From Aeromicrobium sp. Root472D3 (GTDB lineage: Bacteria; Actinomycetota; Actinomycetes; Propionibacteriales; Nocardioidaceae), in the NCBI RefSeq assembly GCF_001426485.1, contig NZ_LMET01000001.1:1386363-1450362 (forward strand): a stretch of 64,000 nt of DNA, written 5' to 3'. How positions within the stretch are numbered: the first letter of the stretch is position 1; each line of letters opens with the position of its first letter. Shown piece after piece: positions 63,012 through 64,000 of the stretch. The notes beneath the pieces were generated by a model, which ran no database searches, was not told the DNA's origin, and saw only the letters and a program-made list of their open reading frames with translations. The position numbers and the translations under genes are program-made.

Positions 63012-63385
63012 TCGCCGTCGCCCGGACCGCCGCGATCGCCGCGGCGGCCAATGCGCTGTCCCTGGGCTTCGCGGCCTGGGTGTTCGACCGCTTCGACATC
63101 CGCTTCGGCTGGTTCGTGGCGGCGGTCGTGCTGTTCACGGTGCTGACGGTCGTGCTGCGCGGCGTCGTGGTGGGCACCGTCAACCGGTTCGCCCGCGGCT
63201 ACACGATCGTGGGTGGGCTGGTGCTGACCCTGCTGGTGCTGGCCATCGTCGATCTGGTCGTCCCCAGCGACGGGTTCGAGATCGAGGGGTGGGGCACGTG
63301 GATCGGCGTGACGCTGATCGTGTGGGCCGCGGGCGTCGCCTTCGGCGAGGTCGACAACCAGGCTCCCGCCCCCCGGCGGCACTGA
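63008..63385 (+). CDS. Small four-TM membrane protein
   Basis: A 125-residue protein with four hydrophobic segments (about 5-25, 31-55, 66-86 and 97-113) and short charged loops; similar in build to the phage-holin-family-4/actinobacterial membrane proteins. The GTG at 63008 overlaps the stop of the amidase gene (GTGA), so it is translated with it. It might help wall hydrolase export or membrane organisation, but no function can be assigned. A phage lysis role is unlikely because no other phage genes are present. Confidence 0.65.
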   Translation: MIAVARTAAIAAAANALSLGFAAWVFDRFDIRFGWFVAAVVLFTVLTVVLRGVVVGTVNRFARGYTIVGGLVLTLLVLAIVDLVVPSDGFEIEGWGTWIGVTLIVWAAGVAFGEVDNQAPAPRRH

Positions 63386-63396
63386 CCCCACCCTGA

Positions 63397-63462
63397 CCCA
63401 GAAGTGCGGAGAACCGGACCACATCCCTGACGGGATTCGGTCCGGTTCTCCGCACTTCTGGG
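63397..63462. terminator. Perfect 24-bp palindromic bidirectional terminator
   Basis: Arms 63397-63420 and 63439-63462 are perfectly complementary over 24 bases, and the loop itself contains ATCCC-tgac-GGGAT. It fills the gap between two convergent genes, 12 bases from one stop and six from the other. Confidence 0.88.
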
Positions 63463-63467
63463 CGGGG

Positions 63468-64000
63468 TTACTCCGCGGCCGGGGCGTCCTTGATGTCGGC
63501 GACGACCTCGCCCGAGCCGATGGGTCCGCCGACCTCGACCTTCAGGCCCGTGACGACGCCGGCCTTGTGGGCGTTGATGGGCTGCTCCATCTTCATGGCC
63601 TCGACGACGATGATCTGGTCGCCGGCGGCGACCTCCTGACCCTCGGTGACCGTGACCTTGACGACGGTGCCCTGCATCGGGGCGACCAGCGAGTCGCCGG
63701 ACGCCGCGGCGCCGGCTGCCTTGCCGGCCTTGCGCTTGGCCTTCTTGGCGCCCGCGGGGGCTGCCGAGGCTCCGAGGCCTCCGGGCAGGACGACCTCGAC
63801 GCGCTTGCCGCCGACCTCGACGACGACGCGCTCGCGCTCGGCGGGCTCGTCGGCGTCCGCGGACGCGCCGGAGTACGGCTCGAGCTGGTTGTCGTAGTCG
63901 GTCTCGATCCACGTCGTGTAGACGTCGAACGAGCCGCCCTCGGCTGTGAACGCCGGGTCGTCGACGACCGAGCGGTGGAACGGGATGACGGTCGGCATGC
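63468..64000 (-). CDS. accA3: Acyl-CoA carboxylase alpha subunit, C-terminal part
   Basis: Only the last roughly 177 residues lie in the window. They comprise the end of the biotin carboxylase side (PFHRSVVDDPAF, VYTTWIETDYDN), an Ala/Lys-rich linker, and a biotin carboxyl carrier domain with the biotinylated lysine in VVEAMKMEQPI. An ATG at 63998 exists, but this sequence matches the interior of full-length AccA-type proteins, so the gene continues past the right edge. It would carboxylate acetyl- or propionyl-CoA with a beta subunit elsewhere. The symbol follows the mycobacterial counterpart and is tentative. Confidence 0.85.
   Translation of the reverse strand, partial: MPTVIPFHRSVVDDPAFTAEGGSFDVYTTWIETDYDNQLEPYSGASADADEPAERERVVVEVGGKRVEVVLPGGLGASAAPAGAKKAKRKAGKAAGAAASGDSLVAPMQGTVVKVTVTEGQEVAAGDQIIVVEAMKMEQPINAHKAGVVTGLKVEVGGPIGSGEVVADIKDAPAAE

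Noticed and set aside
61344..63385. Amidase plus four-TM protein as a phage endolysin-holin cassette
   Set aside because: The amidase has a signal peptide and wall-binding repeats, a paralogue lies next to it, and no phage structural or regulatory genes are present.

Overview
This window is chromosomal DNA from a high-GC Gram-positive actinobacterium. The codon bias is strongly GC-rich and GTG starts are very common. Many neighbouring genes overlap by four bases (ATGA or GTGA). Actinobacterial regulatory signatures are present: a HAIR-like site before lon, GTCACA nonamer repeats of the MtrA type, DtxR-type iron boxes and an 11-bp PHO-box repeat. The gene content fits a Nocardioidaceae/Propionibacteriales member such as an Aeromicrobium-like organism, but that placement is inference. 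I see no rRNA, tRNA, CRISPR array, transposase or prophage.

Layout. 0-2 kb: sulfate ABC importer (binding protein, CysT, start of CysW). 2-13.2 kb: housekeeping genes in short runs (DedA, PPK2, PurU, a PadR/MFS efflux pair, a secreted endonuclease I, pheA-galK with a tandem acetyltransferase, trpS, a 2H phosphoesterase). 13.2-17.7 kb: a LysR gene divergent from the succinate dehydrogenase operon sdhCAB. 17.7-23.1 kb: a dienelactone hydrolase, a MarR/MFS pair, an SRPBCC protein, a methionine aminopeptidase divergent from a small XRE regulator, and an M20 amidohydrolase. 23.4-33 kb: a nucleoside uptake and breakdown operon (BMP-type lipoprotein, ATPase, two permeases, cdd, cytochrome P450, deoA, a MaoC-like protein, add). 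33-36.8 kb: lon, a uridine-kinase-like NTPase and deoC. 37-43.3 kb: two large secreted proteins, a 5'-nucleotidase and an ExeM/NucH-type nuclease, which share a C-terminal domain. 43.3-48.1 kb: small membrane proteins, a PGM2-type phosphosugar mutase, a uronate-dehydrogenase-like protein, purine nucleoside phosphorylase and a TetR regulator. 48.3-56.5 kb: haem uptake and use (three HtaA/HtaB-like surface proteins, hmuVUT, haem oxygenase) with iron boxes. 56.6-58 kb: an LpdA-like flavoprotein. 58.2-63.4 kb: two related secreted peptidoglycan amidases, one fused to a SpoIID domain, and a small membrane protein. 63.5 kb to the end: the 3' end of an acyl-CoA carboxylase alpha subunit.

How the genes work together. 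The 23-47.5 kb stretch can be read as one supply chain. Secreted nuclease and nucleotidase release nucleosides, the ABC importer brings them in, Cdd/Add deaminate them and DeoA/PNP split them. The PGM2-type mutase would convert the pentose-1-phosphate and DeoC would cleave deoxyribose-5-phosphate. The gene set resembles, from memory, the sdh-cdd-deoA-add...deoD-pmmB...lpdA neighbourhood of Mycobacterium tuberculosis, here enlarged by secreted enzymes and a P450. The haem locus is a second self-contained scavenging system under apparent iron control.

The most interesting items are the amidase-SpoIID fusion preceded by three MtrA-like repeats, the P450 translationally coupled into a deoxynucleoside operon, the candidate phosphopentomutase, and several large palindromes between genes, including one 93-bp element present twice.
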